The notes beneath the pieces were generated by a model that was not told the DNA's origin, did not search any database, and saw only the letters and a program-made list of their open reading frames with translations. From Oscillospiraceae bacterium (GTDB lineage Bacteria > Bacillota > Clostridia > Oscillospirales > Ruminococcaceae): DNA of 64,000 nt. Location: assembly GCA_017829005.1 (NCBI GenBank), contig JAGAJF010000103.1, forward strand, positions 1 through 64,000. The letters run 5' to 3'. This document shows positions 24,090-32,417 of this stretch, piece by piece. Positions within the stretch are counted from its first letter, which is position 1, and the number at the start of each line of letters is the position of its first letter. The translations under genes and the position numbers were made by a program.

Positions 24090-26027
24090 TCATACAGTCT
24101 GTGCCTGTGCGCTCCGTACATTATCCGCAAGGAAGGTTATAAATGTGTCGGGAGGCACGGGCTTGGAGTAATAATACCCCTGGAGATAGTCACAGCCGAT
24201 CTCCGACAGCAGCTTTACCATCTCAATGGTCTCCACGCCCTCTGCCACTATCTTCTTTTTAAGGGAGCGGAGCATTTCCACAGTGTGCCTGAGAACGATG
24301 AAGGCTTCTTCGTTTTCCATAGCGGGCCAGAGAATGCTCTTGTCGATTTTGACGATATCGGTGGGCAGGGTGATAAGGTAATTTGCGGTGGAAAATCCCG
24401 TTCCATAGTCGTCCATGGAGAAGGTCACGCCCCGTGAAATGAGCCTGTTCATATTGCCCAGCAGTGCGTCATAGTTCGCAAGACCTGCGGTCTCGGTTAT
24501 CTCGAAGTTTATCTGCTCGGGAGATATGCCGAATTCCTCCATAATGCCCATAAGCTGCGAGCTGAGCTTTTCCTGGGCGCACTGGAGAACAGAAAGGTTC
24601 ACCTCGATGTATTTTATTCCGTATGCCTGCGCCTTTCCGCTTTTTAAGAAGCGGCACACCGAGCGGAAGGAAAGCTCTCCTATTTCGGGGATAAGTCCGT
24701 TTGCCTCGGCAAGGGGAATAAACTCCTCGGGGCTTACAAAGCCAAGCTCCTTGTCTATCATTCGGATAAGGGCTTCGGCGCTGGAAAAGCTTCCCGTTTT
24801 AATATCGAAAAGAGGCTGGTAATACATCTGGAAGGAGTCGTCCTTTATTGCCTGCTTGATGGCTGCAAGGACTTTAAGCTCTCTCTGCTTTGCTTCCAGG
24901 GAGCCTGCGGTCATCTCCACAACCGTTTCCTTGCCGCCCTTCATTGAATTGAGGGTGTAGTCGATGGCGTCACGTATATCCTTTACGGTGGAGACAAAGC
25001 CCGGATATGTAAGGGTGCATATATAAGGTGTGACGGGGGCTTCGATACCGTTCATACTTACGGGCTTTTTGAAAAAATCCCGGAGGACAGCCGTAAGCTC
25101 GGAGGCGGAGGCGGTTTCGGATATTATAACGAATTCCCAGTTTCCCAGATAAAAAAGCTCGCTCTTTTTCAGCCGCTTTTTCAGGTCTTCGGCCACAATG
25201 GCACAGATGGCTCCGCTTTCTCTCAGACCGAGTATCTCTGCGAAATAGCTCAGTCCCTGAGGGCAGAATGCCGCCGCTGCAAAGGATTTGTTCCTTTCCA
25301 TATATGACTCCGCCGTAATGTAGAAGGCTTCGGCGTTGAAGCAGCCTGTGCTTCTGTCCACATATTCGGCAGGATTTTCCAGAGAGATATAAAAGGTGAG
25401 CAGGGAAAGGGCTATCATATAATTTCCGATTATCTGCTCGGGGAAGAGAAGCTGTACAAGAGATGCGATTATGGTAAGGGTTATAAAGACCGCAACGGAT
25501 ACTATCTGAACGGGCTTCAGCTTTTTTCTGAACCGTACCACAAGGGCAAACTCGTAGGCAAGTATGAGAAGTGCGGCGCCAGCAAGCAAAAGGAACAGCG
25601 GACCGTGCCGGTAGGTCATATTTTCATCGAAATAGATGACAAGCTTTGTGAACGGGGTGGTGAACAGGAGCAGGCTGTTAAGCGCCACAGTCCCCAGGAC
25701 GATGAACTTATCGGGAGAACCGGTTCTGTCGTGCCTTGTGATCTTCGAAGCGTAGCAGAGGGACAGGGGTGCAAGGTTCTCATAGGCGAAGAGATAGGCG
25801 ATATTCAGAGTATAGTTTAGCCACAGGGGATAGTCCGCCGCATCTCTCAGCATACTTGTGGTGAAAATATGCAGCACCGATGAGGCAAAGGTAGCAAAGA
25901 GCATTGCCACGAAAACAAAGTTAGCCGATGTGCGGAACTTGTCTCTTATGGCATAAAGTATCATAAGCACCAGCAGCAATACCGATGCGGCGTATTCATA
26001 CTCGGTAACAAAATCTGTTGCGTTCAT
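24090..26027 (-). CDS. Membrane c-di-GMP phosphodiesterase with degenerate GGDEF and intact EAL
   Basis: 645 residues when started at ATG 26027, which has GGAGGGCG 7 bases upstream; the in-frame start at 26048 has no site. About seven N-terminal membrane segments (to ~210) are followed by a degenerate GGDEF domain, where the signature is replaced by LGNWEF, so no cyclase activity is expected. The EAL domain (~380-640) keeps the catalytic set: SAEALIR, VNLS, FEITE, MDDYGTGFS, IVKIDKS, EGVET and YLQGYYYSKP. Active c-di-GMP hydrolysis is likely; the membrane part may sense a ligand. It is transcribed alone from the promoter at 26112-26140. Confidence 0.92.
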   Translation of the reverse strand: MNATDFVTEYEYAASVLLLVLMILYAIRDKFRTSANFVFVAMLFATFASSVLHIFTTSMLRDAADYPLWLNYTLNIAYLFAYENLAPLSLCYASKITRHDRTGSPDKFIVLGTVALNSLLLFTTPFTKLVIYFDENMTYRHGPLFLLLAGAALLILAYEFALVVRFRKKLKPVQIVSVAVFITLTIIASLVQLLFPEQIIGNYMIALSLLTFYISLENPAEYVDRSTGCFNAEAFYITAESYMERNKSFAAAAFCPQGLSYFAEILGLRESGAICAIVAEDLKKRLKKSELFYLGNWEFVIISETASASELTAVLRDFFKKPVSMNGIEAPVTPYICTLTYPGFVSTVKDIRDAIDYTLNSMKGGKETVVEMTAGSLEAKQRELKVLAAIKQAIKDDSFQMYYQPLFDIKTGSFSSAEALIRMIDKELGFVSPEEFIPLAEANGLIPEIGELSFRSVCRFLKSGKAQAYGIKYIEVNLSVLQCAQEKLSSQLMGIMEEFGISPEQINFEITETAGLANYDALLGNMNRLISRGVTFSMDDYGTGFSTANYLITLPTDIVKIDKSILWPAMENEEAFIVLRHTVEMLRSLKKKIVAEGVETIEMVKLLSEIGCDYLQGYYYSKPVPPDTFITFLADNVRSAQAQTV

Positions 26028-26111
26028 TTTTTCGCCCTCCTCTCCCATATGCGGAACTTATACCGTAATACCTATATACTATAATAATGTAATTGTTTTC
26101 TTTTTAGTTTT

Positions 26112-26140
26112 ATCATAGCACAGGCAGAAATTTTTGTCAA
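26112..26140 (-). promoter_or_regulatory. Promoter of the EAL gene
   Basis: On the minus strand TTGACA (26135-26140) and TATGAT (26112-26117) are 17 bases apart. This near-consensus promoter lies about 80 bases before the start codon. The stretch 26141-26275 to its right shows nothing else. Confidence 0.75.
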
Positions 26141-26275
26141 TATGTGATGAAAGTTTTATCGCATAATCTGCGTTTTCAACAAAACGTGACGGCGCTTTAG
26201 CCGCTGAATTGTGCCCGGCTCGAATGTCTTTACAATTTGGTATGAAACAGTCCTCAAAAAATGTTAAAAAAGGGC

Positions 26276-26304
26276 TTGACAAACGGATATGAATGTGGTA
26301 TTAT
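26276..26304 (+). promoter_or_regulatory. Promoter of the rpmG-secE-nusG-rplK-rplA operon
   Basis: TTGACA (26276-26281) and TATTAT (26299-26304) with a 17-base spacer. Transcription would begin near 26311, leaving a 175-base leader before rpmG. Confidence 0.8.
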
Positions 26305-26321
26305 ATTATTACCTCTTGATT

Positions 26322-26467
26322 GGGGTTTATTTTTTTGCGCCTTTTTACAAAAAAGGGCGTCATAAGCCCCGGGCGGCAGGACAGGCTGATGCGTGTCACA
26401 TTTGCCGGAGAGGGAGGCAATGGCAACTGCAAGCAGTTGCCTAAACAACGAACGCTGCAAAAGCAGC
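26322..26467 (+). promoter_or_regulatory. Strongly folded 5' leader of the rpmG operon
   Basis: At least three clear hairpins. 26322-26370: GGGGTTTAT pairs with ATAAGCCCC, enclosing CGCC-T5 with A5-GGGCG. 26422-26441: GGCAACTGC pairs perfectly with GCAGTTGCC. 26454-26467: GCTGC pairs with GCAGC just before the rpmG ribosome site. A feedback or stability element is likely, but I recognise no known riboswitch or ribosomal-protein leader class. Confidence 0.6.
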
Positions 26468-26486
26468 ATTAACAGGAGGTGCCGAT

Positions 26487-26636
26487 ATGAGAGTAAAGGT
26501 AACATTGGCTTGCACAGAGTGCAAACAGCGCAACTACAACACTAAGAAGAACAAGAAGAACGATCCCGACAGACTTGAGATGAACAAATACTGCAAGTTC
26601 TGCAGGAAGCACACTCTCCACAGAGAGACCAAGTAA
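26487..26636 (+). CDS. rpmG: Ribosomal protein L33
   Basis: A 49-residue protein starting [17 protein letters not shown], with two CxxC pairs (CTEC and CKFC) of the zinc-binding C+ form, and ending KHTLHRETK as usual for bacterial L33. ATG 26487 has AGGAGGTG upstream. It opens the rpmG-secE-nusG operon, a common order in Firmicutes. The zinc-binding form is the one made when zinc is sufficient. Confidence 0.96.
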   Translation: MRVKVTLACTECKQRNYNTKKNKKNDPDRLEMNKYCKFCRKHTLHRETK

Positions 26637-26651
26637 GGCGGAGGAACAGCT

Positions 26652-26909
26652 ATGGCAGATAAAAAATCCGCATCAAAAGCAGAAAACAAGACTGCCAAAA
26701 AAGCTCAGGCTAAAAAGCCCAACAGAGTTGTGAAGTACTTCAAGGATCTGAAAAGTGAGTTCAAAAAGGTGGTATGGCCTTCAAAGAAAACCGTTATCAA
26801 CAACACAGGAGCAGTTCTTGCGGCTATGGTCGTAAGCGGCATTGCTATCTGGGGACTCGATACAGGCTTTGCATATCTTCTTAAAGGACTTCTTTCAATG
26901 GCAGGCTGA
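26652..26909 (+). CDS. secE: Preprotein translocase subunit SecE
   Basis: An 85-residue protein with a Lys-rich N terminus, the conserved amphipathic stretch RVVKYFKDLKSEFKKVVWPS and one membrane helix (~50-75). SecE clamps SecY in the protein-export channel. Length, motif and position between rpmG and nusG agree. Confidence 0.95.
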   Translation: MADKKSASKAENKTAKKAQAKKPNRVVKYFKDLKSEFKKVVWPSKKTVINNTGAVLAAMVVSGIAIWGLDTGFAYLLKGLLSMAG

Positions 26910-26976
26910 GACAAGGGTGTATTCCCCAAGTCATTTCTAAAGGTTTTCACCAAAAATATAAACGGAGGCAGATCAT

Positions 26977-27513
26977 ATGTCAGAAGCAGCAAGATGGTAC
27001 GTTATTCACACCTATTCCGGATATGAAAACAAGGTTGCTCAGACTATCCTCAAGGTTGTTGAAAACCGCAAGCTTCACGATCTCATTCAGGAAGTTATGG
27101 TTCCTACCGAAAAGGCTATGGAAAAGAATGACAAGGACGTGCTTCGTGAAGTTGAGCGAAAGGTTTTCCCCGGTTATGTACTGGTGAAAATGATCTTAAC
27201 CGACGACAGCTGGTACGTTGTCCGCAATACAAGAGGCGTTACGGGCTTTGTTGGCCCCGGAAGCGAGCCTGTCCCTCTCACTGAGAAGGAAGTCGCTGCG
27301 CTGGGCGTTGAGCGGGGCGTTAAGGCAGCCGAAGCTGATTTCAAGATCGGAGACAGAGTTCAGATTACCGCAGGTCCTATGGAAGGCTTCACCGGCGAGG
27401 TGAAGGGCATAAACACCGAGGACGGCACTGCAGACGTTTCCGTATCCATGTTCGGACGCGAGACCCTTGCTACCCTGGAAATTAGCCAGGTCAAGGCAGC
27501 GGACGAATACTGA
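26977..27513 (+). CDS. nusG: Transcription termination/antitermination factor NusG
   Basis: A 178-residue protein with the NGN domain (WYVIHTYSGYENKVAQTI) and KOW domain (FKIGDRVQITAGPMEGFTG). It binds RNA polymerase and coordinates elongation and pausing. ATG 26977 follows CGGAGGCAG. Complete and standard. Confidence 0.96.
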   Translation: MSEAARWYVIHTYSGYENKVAQTILKVVENRKLHDLIQEVMVPTEKAMEKNDKDVLREVERKVFPGYVLVKMILTDDSWYVVRNTRGVTGFVGPGSEPVPLTEKEVAALGVERGVKAAEADFKIGDRVQITAGPMEGFTGEVKGINTEDGTADVSVSMFGRETLATLEISQVKAADEY

Positions 27514-27578
27514 TTCCCGAATTTCTAAATTTCTCTGCATTGTGATATGCAGCAACACGATTTATGGAGGTGTGCATT

Positions 27579-28004
27579 ATGGCACAGAAAGTTGTTGGCT
27601 TAATTAAGCTTCAGATCGCAGCAGGTAAGGCTACACCTGCTCCCCCTGTTGGCCCTGCACTTGGTCAGCACGGTGTAAATATTATGGCATTCACCAAGGA
27701 ATTCAACGAGAGAACTAAGAACGATATCGGTCTTATCATTCCTGTTGTTATCACAGTTTATGCAGACCGTTCCTTCACATTCATCACCAAGACCCCCCCT
27801 GCAGCCGTTCTTATCAAGAAGGCTATCAACCTGCAGAGCGGTTCGGGCGTTCCCAACAAGACCAAGGTAGGCAAAATCACCAAGGAGCAGATCAGAAAGA
27901 TCGCTGAGACTAAGATGCCCGACCTTAACGCTTCCAGCGTTGAGTCCGCTATGAGTATGATCGCAGGTACAGCTCGTTCTATGGGCGTAGAGGTCGTTGA
28001 CTGA
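27579..28004 (+). CDS. rplK: Ribosomal protein L11
   Basis: A 141-residue protein starting [20 protein letters not shown], with [15 protein letters not shown] and the C-terminal rRNA-binding domain ending [13 protein letters not shown] 27579 has a GGAGGTG site; an in-frame start 15 bases upstream lacks one. It forms the GTPase-associated stalk base of the ribosome. Confidence 0.97.
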   Translation: MAQKVVGLIKLQIAAGKATPAPPVGPALGQHGVNIMAFTKEFNERTKNDIGLIIPVVITVYADRSFTFITKTPPAAVLIKKAINLQSGSGVPNKTKVGKITKEQIRKIAETKMPDLNASSVESAMSMIAGTARSMGVEVVD

Positions 28005-28012
28005 TCGAATTC

Positions 28013-28062
28013 GCATAAGTGGGAGGATCTAAAGCTTCCGCAGCTCCCCATATGAATTATGC
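28013..28062 (+). promoter_or_regulatory. Hairpin between rplK and rplA
   Basis: GCATAA (28013-28018) pairs with TTATGC (28057-28062), enclosing GGGAG with CTCCC. It lies in the rplK-rplA gap, where L1 often binds its own message. A direct match to an L1 site is not claimed. Confidence 0.4.
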
Positions 28063-28096
28063 AGGGAGTAATTACCACTATTAGGAGGATTATAAT

Positions 28097-28792
28097 ATGA
28101 AACACGGTAAGAAATATATCGAAAGCGCAAAGCTTGTTGACAGCACCAAGCTTTACGAAACAACAGAAGCTCTCGAGCTTGCCTGCAAGGCTGCAAAGGC
28201 TAAGTTTGACGAGACTGTAGAGGTTCACGTTCGTCTCGGCGTTGACTCCCGTCACGCTGACCAGCAGGTTAGAGGCGCAGTTGTTCTTCCCAACGGTACA
28301 GGTAAGAACGTTCGCGTTTGCGTATTCTGCAAGGAGGACAAGATGGAGGCTGCTAAGGCAGCAGGCGCTGAGTACGTTGGCGCTCAGGATCTGGTTGACA
28401 AGATCCTCAAGGAAAACTGGATGGATTTCGACGTTGTAATTGCGTCTCCCGATATGATGGGTCTCGTAGGCCGTCTCGGTAAGGTTCTCGGTCCCCGCGG
28501 ACTTATGCCTAACCCCAAGGCAGGTACTGTTGCTCCCGACGTTGCAAAGGCTGTAGCTGAGGCTAAGGCAGGTAAGATCGAGTACCGTCTCGACAAGACC
28601 AACATCATCCACTGCCCCATCGGAAAGGTTTCCTTCGGCGCTGAGAAGCTCACCGAGAACTTTGAGACTCTTCTCGAGGCTATCGTTAAGGCTAAGCCCG
28701 CAGCTGCAAAGGGTACTTACCTCAAGTCCTGCACAGTTGCTTCCACAATGGGCGTTGGTATCCCCGTTGCTACTTCCAAGTACGGTGTTTGA
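28097..28792 (+). CDS. rplA: Ribosomal protein L1
   Basis: A 231-residue protein with the L1 signature around [14 protein letters not shown] (~135) and [18 protein letters not shown] near 45. It binds 23S rRNA at the E-site stalk and can repress its own operon. Codon use is strongly biased, as for highly expressed genes. A terminator follows, so rplJ and rplL are not in this operon. Confidence 0.97.
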   Translation: MKHGKKYIESAKLVDSTKLYETTEALELACKAAKAKFDETVEVHVRLGVDSRHADQQVRGAVVLPNGTGKNVRVCVFCKEDKMEAAKAAGAEYVGAQDLVDKILKENWMDFDVVIASPDMMGLVGRLGKVLGPRGLMPNPKAGTVAPDVAKAVAEAKAGKIEYRLDKTNIIHCPIGKVSFGAEKLTENFETLLEAIVKAKPAAAKGTYLKSCTVASTMGVGIPVATSKYGV

Positions 28793-28812
28793 TAACAAAT
28801 AAGTTTAAATCC

Positions 28813-28844
28813 AAAAGGACGGTTCGTTTGAGCCGTCCTTTTTT
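28813..28844 (+). terminator. Terminator of the rplA operon
   Basis: GGACGGTTC (28817-28825) pairs with GAGCCGTCC (28830-28838) and is followed by a T6 run, ending the rpmG-rplA transcript. Confidence 0.92.
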
Positions 28845-28922
28845 CGGATCACGACACGCAGCGATCTCGCTTGGGTATTTTGCTTAAACTCTTTTGTAAC
28901 ATTTCTCAGGCTGAAATAACAA

Positions 28923-28961
28923 AAAATGTCTCACTTTGTCTGTGGCGGAGTGAGACATTTT
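28923..28961 (-). terminator. Terminator of the cytidylate-kinase-like gene
   Basis: AAAATGTCTCACT (28923-28935) pairs with AGTGAGACATTTT (28949-28961). Read on the minus strand a T-rich run follows, just after the stop at 28968. Confidence 0.85.
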
Positions 28962-28967
28962 CATTAT

Positions 28968-29576
28968 TTACTTTCGTGATTTAATATAGCTGCATATAAG
29001 GTCGGCGGCGGCTTCAAAGGGCAGCCTGTCGCTTTGTATGCACAGCTCGTAGCTGTCCGAGGAGCCCCATTTCGTTTCGGCGTGGTAGTTGTGATAGGAG
29101 GCTCTTGCCTTGTCAACTCTGGCAATCTTTGCATAAGCGTCCTTTTCGGAAATACCGTCCATTTCCATTACTCTTGCAGCTCTGAACTCCTTTGAAGCGG
29201 TGATGAACACGCTTACAACATCGTAATCGTCCTTGAGAATGTAATCGGCGCAGCGTCCCACGATAACGCAGGGACCCTTGGCTGCTGCGGCTCTGACAGC
29301 GTTTATCTGAGCCTCGTATGCCACCAGCTCAATTGGTTTTCCCATATAAAATCCGCCCTGCTGAGCGTTCATTACAAGGGAATAGAGCAGGCTGGCGGTG
29401 GGAGTTTCCTCGAAATTCTCCATAAATTTGTCGCACAGTCCGCTTTGCTTTGCGGCTTCGGTGATAAGCTCCTTGTCATAAAAGGGCAGTCCCAGCTTCT
29501 GTGCAAGGGTTTTTCCTATTATCCTGCCGCCGCTTCCGCAGCGCCTGCCTATGGTGATTATCTGTGTTTTTTCCAT
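28968..29576 (-). CDS. Cytidylate-kinase-like P-loop protein
   Basis: A 202-residue protein of the AAA_26 / cytidylate-kinase-like family: P-loop IGRRCGSGGRIIGKTLA, then PFYDKELI and ALKR-type C-terminal helices. ATG 29576 follows GGGGAGGAGG. Members of this family are widespread in Clostridia, and none has a settled substrate; nucleotide kinase activity is a family-level guess. It is monocistronic, with its own promoter and terminator. Confidence 0.85.
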   Translation of the reverse strand: MEKTQIITIGRRCGSGGRIIGKTLAQKLGLPFYDKELITEAAKQSGLCDKFMENFEETPTASLLYSLVMNAQQGGFYMGKPIELVAYEAQINAVRAAAAKGPCVIVGRCADYILKDDYDVVSVFITASKEFRAARVMEMDGISEKDAYAKIARVDKARASYHNYHAETKWGSSDSYELCIQSDRLPFEAAADLICSYIKSRK

Positions 29577-29622
29577 ATGATATGCCTCCTCCCCGAAAGG
29601 TAAAACGGGTTTTACTATTTTA

Positions 29623-29651
29623 ATTATAGCATATTGCTTTGGAAAAATCAA
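29623..29651 (-). promoter_or_regulatory. Promoter of the cytidylate-kinase-like gene
   Basis: On the minus strand TTGATT (29646-29651) and TATAAT (29623-29628) are 17 bases apart, about 47 bases before the start codon. Confidence 0.75.
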
Positions 29652-29704
29652 TAAGAAATGATTATTTTAACTGTAATATTTGTTGCTATTATACATATTA
29701 AAGA

Positions 29705-30355
29705 CTATTTCCTTTTAATGGTAATATTCCCCAGAGAAAATCCCGATGAATCGGAGGTGTTGTAGGTCACGTGGGAACGGCTTCTAAAGGCGCTCATTTT
29801 TTCGCTGTCACTCATATACCGCATTATTTCGGCGGTGTTGCGGGCGTCGGCAAGTGCGCCGTGTTCTGTGCCGTCAAAGTAGATGTTCAGCGTTCCCAGA
29901 GCGTTTGTGAGACCCATTGACTTGAAAAAGCCCATCTGCCGCTGATATATTTTCTGCAGATCTATCCAGTGGACGAAAAACATATCGAAGGCCTCATCTT
30001 CGGGGCATTTGAAGTCGATCTCGTCAAGCATTACGTCCATATCCGAAAGGCTCCAGGAGTAAAAGGAACAGGGCGTATCGCCTATCCAATCCATAAATTT
30101 GTGCATTACATCATTAAAGCTGCCGCATGAGGCAAGCTGTTCATCGGTAATTCCAGTAAGTCTTGATATCTTCTCCTCTACCGTATTGAATTCGGGCTTG
30201 ATGTATTCGTCAAAGTAGCCTATTTCCTTGAGAGAGTCATCGAGCTTTACTGCGCCTATCTCGATTATCTCGTGGCGCATTTTTTCGCGAATTTCGGGGA
30301 CCCTAACGGGGTTAAATTCAAGGTCAAGTATAATTTTGCTGTGATCATTGGGCAT
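29705..30355 (-). CDS. DEDDh 3'-5' exonuclease
   Basis: A 216-residue DnaQ-fold nuclease. Catalytic residues are visible in ILDLEFNPV (Asp/Glu), SWSLSDMDVM (Asp) and HGALADARNT (His and Asp), the DEDDh order. Relatives include KapD-like and other stand-alone proofreading-type exonucleases that trim RNA or DNA 3' ends. Its start overlaps the end of the membrane-protein gene by 11 bases, so both are probably on one message, although their functions look unrelated. Confidence 0.85.
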   Translation of the reverse strand: MPNDHSKIILDLEFNPVRVPEIREKMRHEIIEIGAVKLDDSLKEIGYFDEYIKPEFNTVEEKISRLTGITDEQLASCGSFNDVMHKFMDWIGDTPCSFYSWSLSDMDVMLDEIDFKCPEDEAFDMFFVHWIDLQKIYQRQMGFFKSMGLTNALGTLNIYFDGTEHGALADARNTAEIMRYMSDSEKMSAFRSRSHVTYNTSDSSGFSLGNITIKRK

Positions 30356-31043
30356 TTATCTCATTCCCTTTCTGTGTGTTATCCGAAAGCATTCTGTCAA
30401 GCCCTTCCTTGCAAAGCTTTGTGAAAAATTTAACGCATACTCCTGTGAACAGTGCGGCAATTACGGTGCCCTCTCTCAGTCCAACTATCTTAAAATCGAA
30501 CAATGCGAGAGACAGCACTGCCGCAAATGTCACGTTTGATATGTCGAAAATTATCTTCACGTTTCCGAATTCCTTTCCCGAAACGTCCGAGACAGCTTTG
30601 ACAAAGGCTTCACCCGAGTTCATTATCACATTTGCCGCAACGGAGAGCGATATGCCGAAGCCAAGTATCGCTGTGCCGCATACCACCGCCACGAGCCTTG
30701 ATATGTAGCCCGACACGGGGAACAGCCTTGCAATGCACATTCCTATATCCGTAAACCACCCGAACAGAAAGGACAAGGGTATCTGCAAAAGCTGTATCAG
30801 CTTGAAATTTCGTCTGAGCAGTGCTATCTGACCTGCTATGAGTATGCAGTTCCAGATAATGAGCCAGCTGCCCAGCGACAGGGCGGGAAACCTCATGCTC
30901 ATTACGTTTGCCGCTGAGGATATTGGCGATACTCCCAGCTCGCCTCTTTTGGTGACTGCAACCCCCAGCGCCGAGATAAACAGGCTTATTATAAACAGCC
31001 CGTATCGCTTTAAAAGCTCTCTTCGGCTCATATTCTCCTTCAT
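30345..31043 (-). CDS. YczE/YitT-like integral membrane protein
   Basis: A 232-residue protein with six predicted membrane helices, the motif GELGVSPISSAANVMS after the first helix, and FGISLSVAANVIMNSGEAFVKA in the second half. These repeats are typical of the YczE/YyaS (DUF6198) group of uncharacterised Firmicutes membrane proteins. The start is ATG 31043 (GAGGG site) or ATG 31031 (AAGGAG site, short spacing); both are plausible. It shares a message with the DEDDh exonuclease. Function unknown. Confidence 0.8.
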   Translation of the reverse strand: MKENMSRRELLKRYGLFIISLFISALGVAVTKRGELGVSPISSAANVMSMRFPALSLGSWLIIWNCILIAGQIALLRRNFKLIQLLQIPLSFLFGWFTDIGMCIARLFPVSGYISRLVAVVCGTAILGFGISLSVAANVIMNSGEAFVKAVSDVSGKEFGNVKIIFDISNVTFAAVLSLALFDFKIVGLREGTVIAALFTGVCVKFFTKLCKEGLDRMLSDNTQKGNEINAQ

Positions 31044-31054
31044 AAAACCCTCGC

Positions 31055-31083
31055 AAAAAAGGCGGACAGCAAAACTGCCCGCC
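31055..31083 (-). terminator. Terminator of the SDR gene
   Basis: GGCGGACAG (31061-31069) pairs with CTGCCCGCC (31075-31083) with one bulge. Read on the minus strand T6 follows (31055-31060), immediately after the SDR stop at 31090. Confidence 0.9.
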
Positions 31084-31089
31084 CGAATA

Positions 31090-32037
31090 TTATTTTGTAT
31101 TGGTAAATTTCCATCTGAATGTGGAAATGCGCTGAGCCTTGGTGTTGTCATAGGAAATGTTGCTGCAGGCAATGCTCAGGTCGTTGTAGCGGTAATCGGT
31201 TTTCGCTGCCTTTGAGCCGAATAATGCGGCTGCGCCCTTTACTGCGTCCGAGCCGTAATTTCGGGACATTACTGCGCCGATCTTATGGTCATTTCGGAGA
31301 GTTTCTACGATATCCTTTGCCTGTATTGGCTTGGAGTCGCATACGTTATACACTCCCGGATAGGAGATGCCCGCAGGACAGTTAAGTATGCCGTTTATAA
31401 AATCAACGATATTGTAAAGGCAGGTGAAGGTATAGCCGTAATCGCCATAGCCGTAAACGAATGCACAGCCGTCCTTGGGGTCATATATCTTTGCCTTGAG
31501 ATTGTCTGTGAAATCCTTTGTGTAAATGGGGCAGACACGCATTATAACGCCCTTGGTGGAAGCCTTCTTCAGAGCGGCGGCAAGCGCCTTTTCCGAGTCG
31601 GATTTAAGCTTTGCATATATGGTGGAGGGCTTCTCGGTCATCGTTTCTCTAATAGGCTCTCTTGTTTTCTGAGGGGCGTATATCTGGTGAGTGCTTATCA
31701 TTATGATATCCGAAAGGTTGGCTGAAACGGCTGCCTTGTAAAGATATTTATCCACAGCGGCGCTTTCTTTTTCCTCATCGGAGGAAAGCACTGACGGGAA
31801 ATCGTTATCAACGGTACAAGCCAAATGTACAAGAACGTCCACCTTGCTGCCGTTTAATATCCCCGTTATTTTATCTTTATCGGTAATGGGGCACTGGATA
31901 TAGCTGAGATTATCATTTCCGCCGAAAGGATCGGGAGCTTTATCCGTTGCTATTACGTTATAACCCTTGGAAAGCAGCATTTCTACTGTTGCTTTTCCGA
32001 TCATACCTGCGGCGCCGGTTACAAGTATAGTTTTCAT
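31090..32037 (-). CDS. NAD-dependent epimerase/dehydratase family protein
   Basis: A 315-residue extended SDR with VTGAAGMIGKATVEMLLSKG as the nucleotide loop, the active-site pair in IYAKLK (Tyr/Lys, ~150) and STHQIYAP upstream. ATG 32037 follows AAAGGAG. The family acts on nucleotide sugars or related alcohols; the substrate is not evident and the gene is alone, with its own promoter and terminator, away from the glycan operon. Confidence 0.85.
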   Translation of the reverse strand: MKTILVTGAAGMIGKATVEMLLSKGYNVIATDKAPDPFGGNDNLSYIQCPITDKDKITGILNGSKVDVLVHLACTVDNDFPSVLSSDEEKESAAVDKYLYKAAVSANLSDIIMISTHQIYAPQKTREPIRETMTEKPSTIYAKLKSDSEKALAAALKKASTKGVIMRVCPIYTKDFTDNLKAKIYDPKDGCAFVYGYGDYGYTFTCLYNIVDFINGILNCPAGISYPGVYNVCDSKPIQAKDIVETLRNDHKIGAVMSRNYGSDAVKGAAALFGSKAAKTDYRYNDLSIACSNISYDNTKAQRISTFRWKFTNTK

Positions 32038-32103
32038 CAAAATTCTCCTTTCCGACGCGATTTAGTGAAGCAGGCAAATTTGCATACTTCGATACTTATA
32101 ATA

Positions 32104-32131
32104 ATTATATCATATTCTCAAAAAAAATCAA
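32104..32131 (-). promoter_or_regulatory. Promoter of the SDR gene
   Basis: On the minus strand TTGATT (32126-32131) and TATAAT (32104-32109) are 16 bases apart. The 380-base divergent gap 32038-32417 holds this promoter and the plus-strand one at 32290; nothing else was recognised. Confidence 0.65.
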
Positions 32132-32289
32132 TAGTATTTTTCAATTCATTTATTAAATTTATACTAACAGAATGATAAAACGGGTCTTTTACGGCGATTT
32201 TTTTTACTTAGAAATTGTTGATGATGCCTTTTTGCATTCAGATACCCGAAATATGGCTGAAATTTTGGGATTATTTCATCAAAAAGACG

Positions 32290-32318
32290 ATTGACATTTT
32301 GTCAAAAATGTTATAAAA
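32290..32318 (+). promoter_or_regulatory. Promoter of the anchored carbohydrate-binding-like protein gene
   Basis: TTGACA (32290-32295) and TAAAAT (32313-32318) with a 17-base spacer; an overlapping TATAAA at 15 bases is an alternative -10. About 100 bases of leader follow. Confidence 0.6.
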
Positions 32319-32417
32319 TAAAATATGTAATGCTTTTCTTGCCCTTTGACATTTTTGGGGGTGCCATTCGTTATCGGCAATAGCATTAAGCGTTATATCA
32401 GAAAGGAAAGATATTTG

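Noticed and set aside
27758..28798. A 346-codon open frame antisense to rplK-rplA
   Set aside because: It is a shadow of strongly biased ribosomal-protein codons.
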